The translations under genes and the position numbers were made by a program. Shown in pieces: positions 5,652-6,111 of a stretch of 6,111 nt of DNA. The notes under the pieces are model-generated. The model worked only from the letters and a program-made list of their open reading frames with translations. It was not told the DNA's origin and did no database searches. The DNA comes from Clostridia bacterium (GTDB lineage: Bacteria; Bacillota_A; Clostridia; Oscillospirales; CAG-272), in contig JAGBGV010000270.1 of assembly GCA_017935805.1 (NCBI GenBank), positions 1-6,111 on the forward strand, in the 5' to 3' direction. The stretch's first letter is position 1, and each line of letters opens with the position of its first letter.

Positions 5652-6111
5652 ATGCTTATACGAGAATATCTTAAAGAAAACATAATATATCTTGACGGCG
5701 GAATGGGGACTTTGCTTCAGCGGCAGGGACTTCTACCGGGAGAGCTCCCCGAAAGATGGAATCTGACTCACTCTGAGGTAATAACATCTATCCATCGGGA
5801 CTATTTTGACGCGGGAAGCAATATTGTATGCACTAACACCTTTGGTGCAAATCTTTTGAAATTCACGGAAGATGAGCTTGAGAAAATAGTTGCCGCTGCT
5901 GTGTCAAACGCGAGACGGGCTGCAGAGGAAAGCTGTGGAAAGCAGGAAAAGTGGGTTGCACTTGATATCGGTCCCAGCGGAAGAATGCTTGCCCCTTACG
6001 GCGACTTTGATTTTGAGGATGCAGTTGCGCTTTTTGCCCATACAGTAAAGCTCGGCGTAAAATACGGAGTGGATCTCATCTTTATTGAGACTATGAACGA
6101 CAGCTATGAGA
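5652..6111 (+). CDS. metH: Methionine synthase MetH, N-terminal homocysteine-binding domain (cut by right edge)
   Basis: The first 153 codons are open to the window end. They encode the start of the homocysteine S-methyltransferase barrel, which binds homocysteine through zinc and takes the methyl group from methylcobalamin. Visible family motifs are YLDGGMGTLLQ (13-23), NLTHSEVI (37-44), DAGSNIVCTNTFGAN (53-67), LDIGPSGRMLAPYG (104-117) and DLIFIETMND (141-150). The zinc cysteines of the family lie later and are not in the window. The domain alone could belong to a B12-independent homocysteine methyltransferase, but the activation-domain gene directly before it and metF upstream argue for cobalamin-dependent MetH. 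The ATG at 5652 is preceded by GGAG 7 nt upstream. Whether the protein lacks its own activation domain, as the separate gene predicts, cannot be seen here. Confidence 0.9.
   Translation, partial: MLIREYLKENIIYLDGGMGTLLQRQGLLPGELPERWNLTHSEVITSIHRDYFDAGSNIVCTNTFGANLLKFTEDELEKIVAAAVSNARRAAEESCGKQEKWVALDIGPSGRMLAPYGDFDFEDAVALFAHTVKLGVKYGVDLIFIETMNDSYE

Overview
The window reads as chromosomal DNA of a spore-forming, anaerobic-type Firmicute, most likely a Clostridia member near Ruminococcus/Oscillospiraceae. The reasons are a forespore sigma factor gene (sigG) with a sigma-F-type promoter, strong AGGAGG-type ribosome binding sites, TATAAT-type promoters in AT-rich gaps, moderate GC in the genes, and a methionine synthase whose reactivation domain is a separate gene. 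The genus is inferred, not proven. There are seven protein genes, two of them cut by the window edges. No RNA genes, mobile elements, CRISPR arrays or long repeats were seen, and no gene-free stretch exceeds about 200 bases.

Left part (minus strand). The first 98 codons of sigG run off the left edge. They are preceded by a near-perfect sigma-F promoter (327-357) and separated by a hairpin terminator (408-441) from a 496-residue cytoplasmic clan GH-D (alpha-galactosidase-like) glycoside hydrolase (486-1976). That hydrolase has its own sigma-A promoter with a short palindrome over the -10 box.

Middle (plus strand). A divergent promoter region of about 200 bp leads to a membrane-anchored glycerophosphodiester phosphodiesterase (2181-3188). 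A four-helix CvpA-family membrane protein follows; its start is best placed at 3293. It ends at a strong intrinsic terminator whose hairpin is capped by a UNCG-type tetraloop (4029-4060).

Right part (plus strand). A methionine/one-carbon operon starts from a sigma-A promoter at 4084-4112. It contains metF (methylenetetrahydrofolate reductase), then after one base a stand-alone B12-dependent methionine synthase activation domain, then after a 38-bp gap with a hairpin the start of metH, which leaves the window. MetF makes 5-methyl-THF, MetH uses it to methylate homocysteine through cobalamin, and the activation-domain protein would rescue oxidised cobalamin using SAM and an electron donor. The leader before metF is too short for a SAM or cobalamin riboswitch.

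I found no clear new biological system. The most informative items are the sigma-F promoter of sigG, the split MetH arrangement, the unclassified GH-D enzyme, and the small structured elements between genes.
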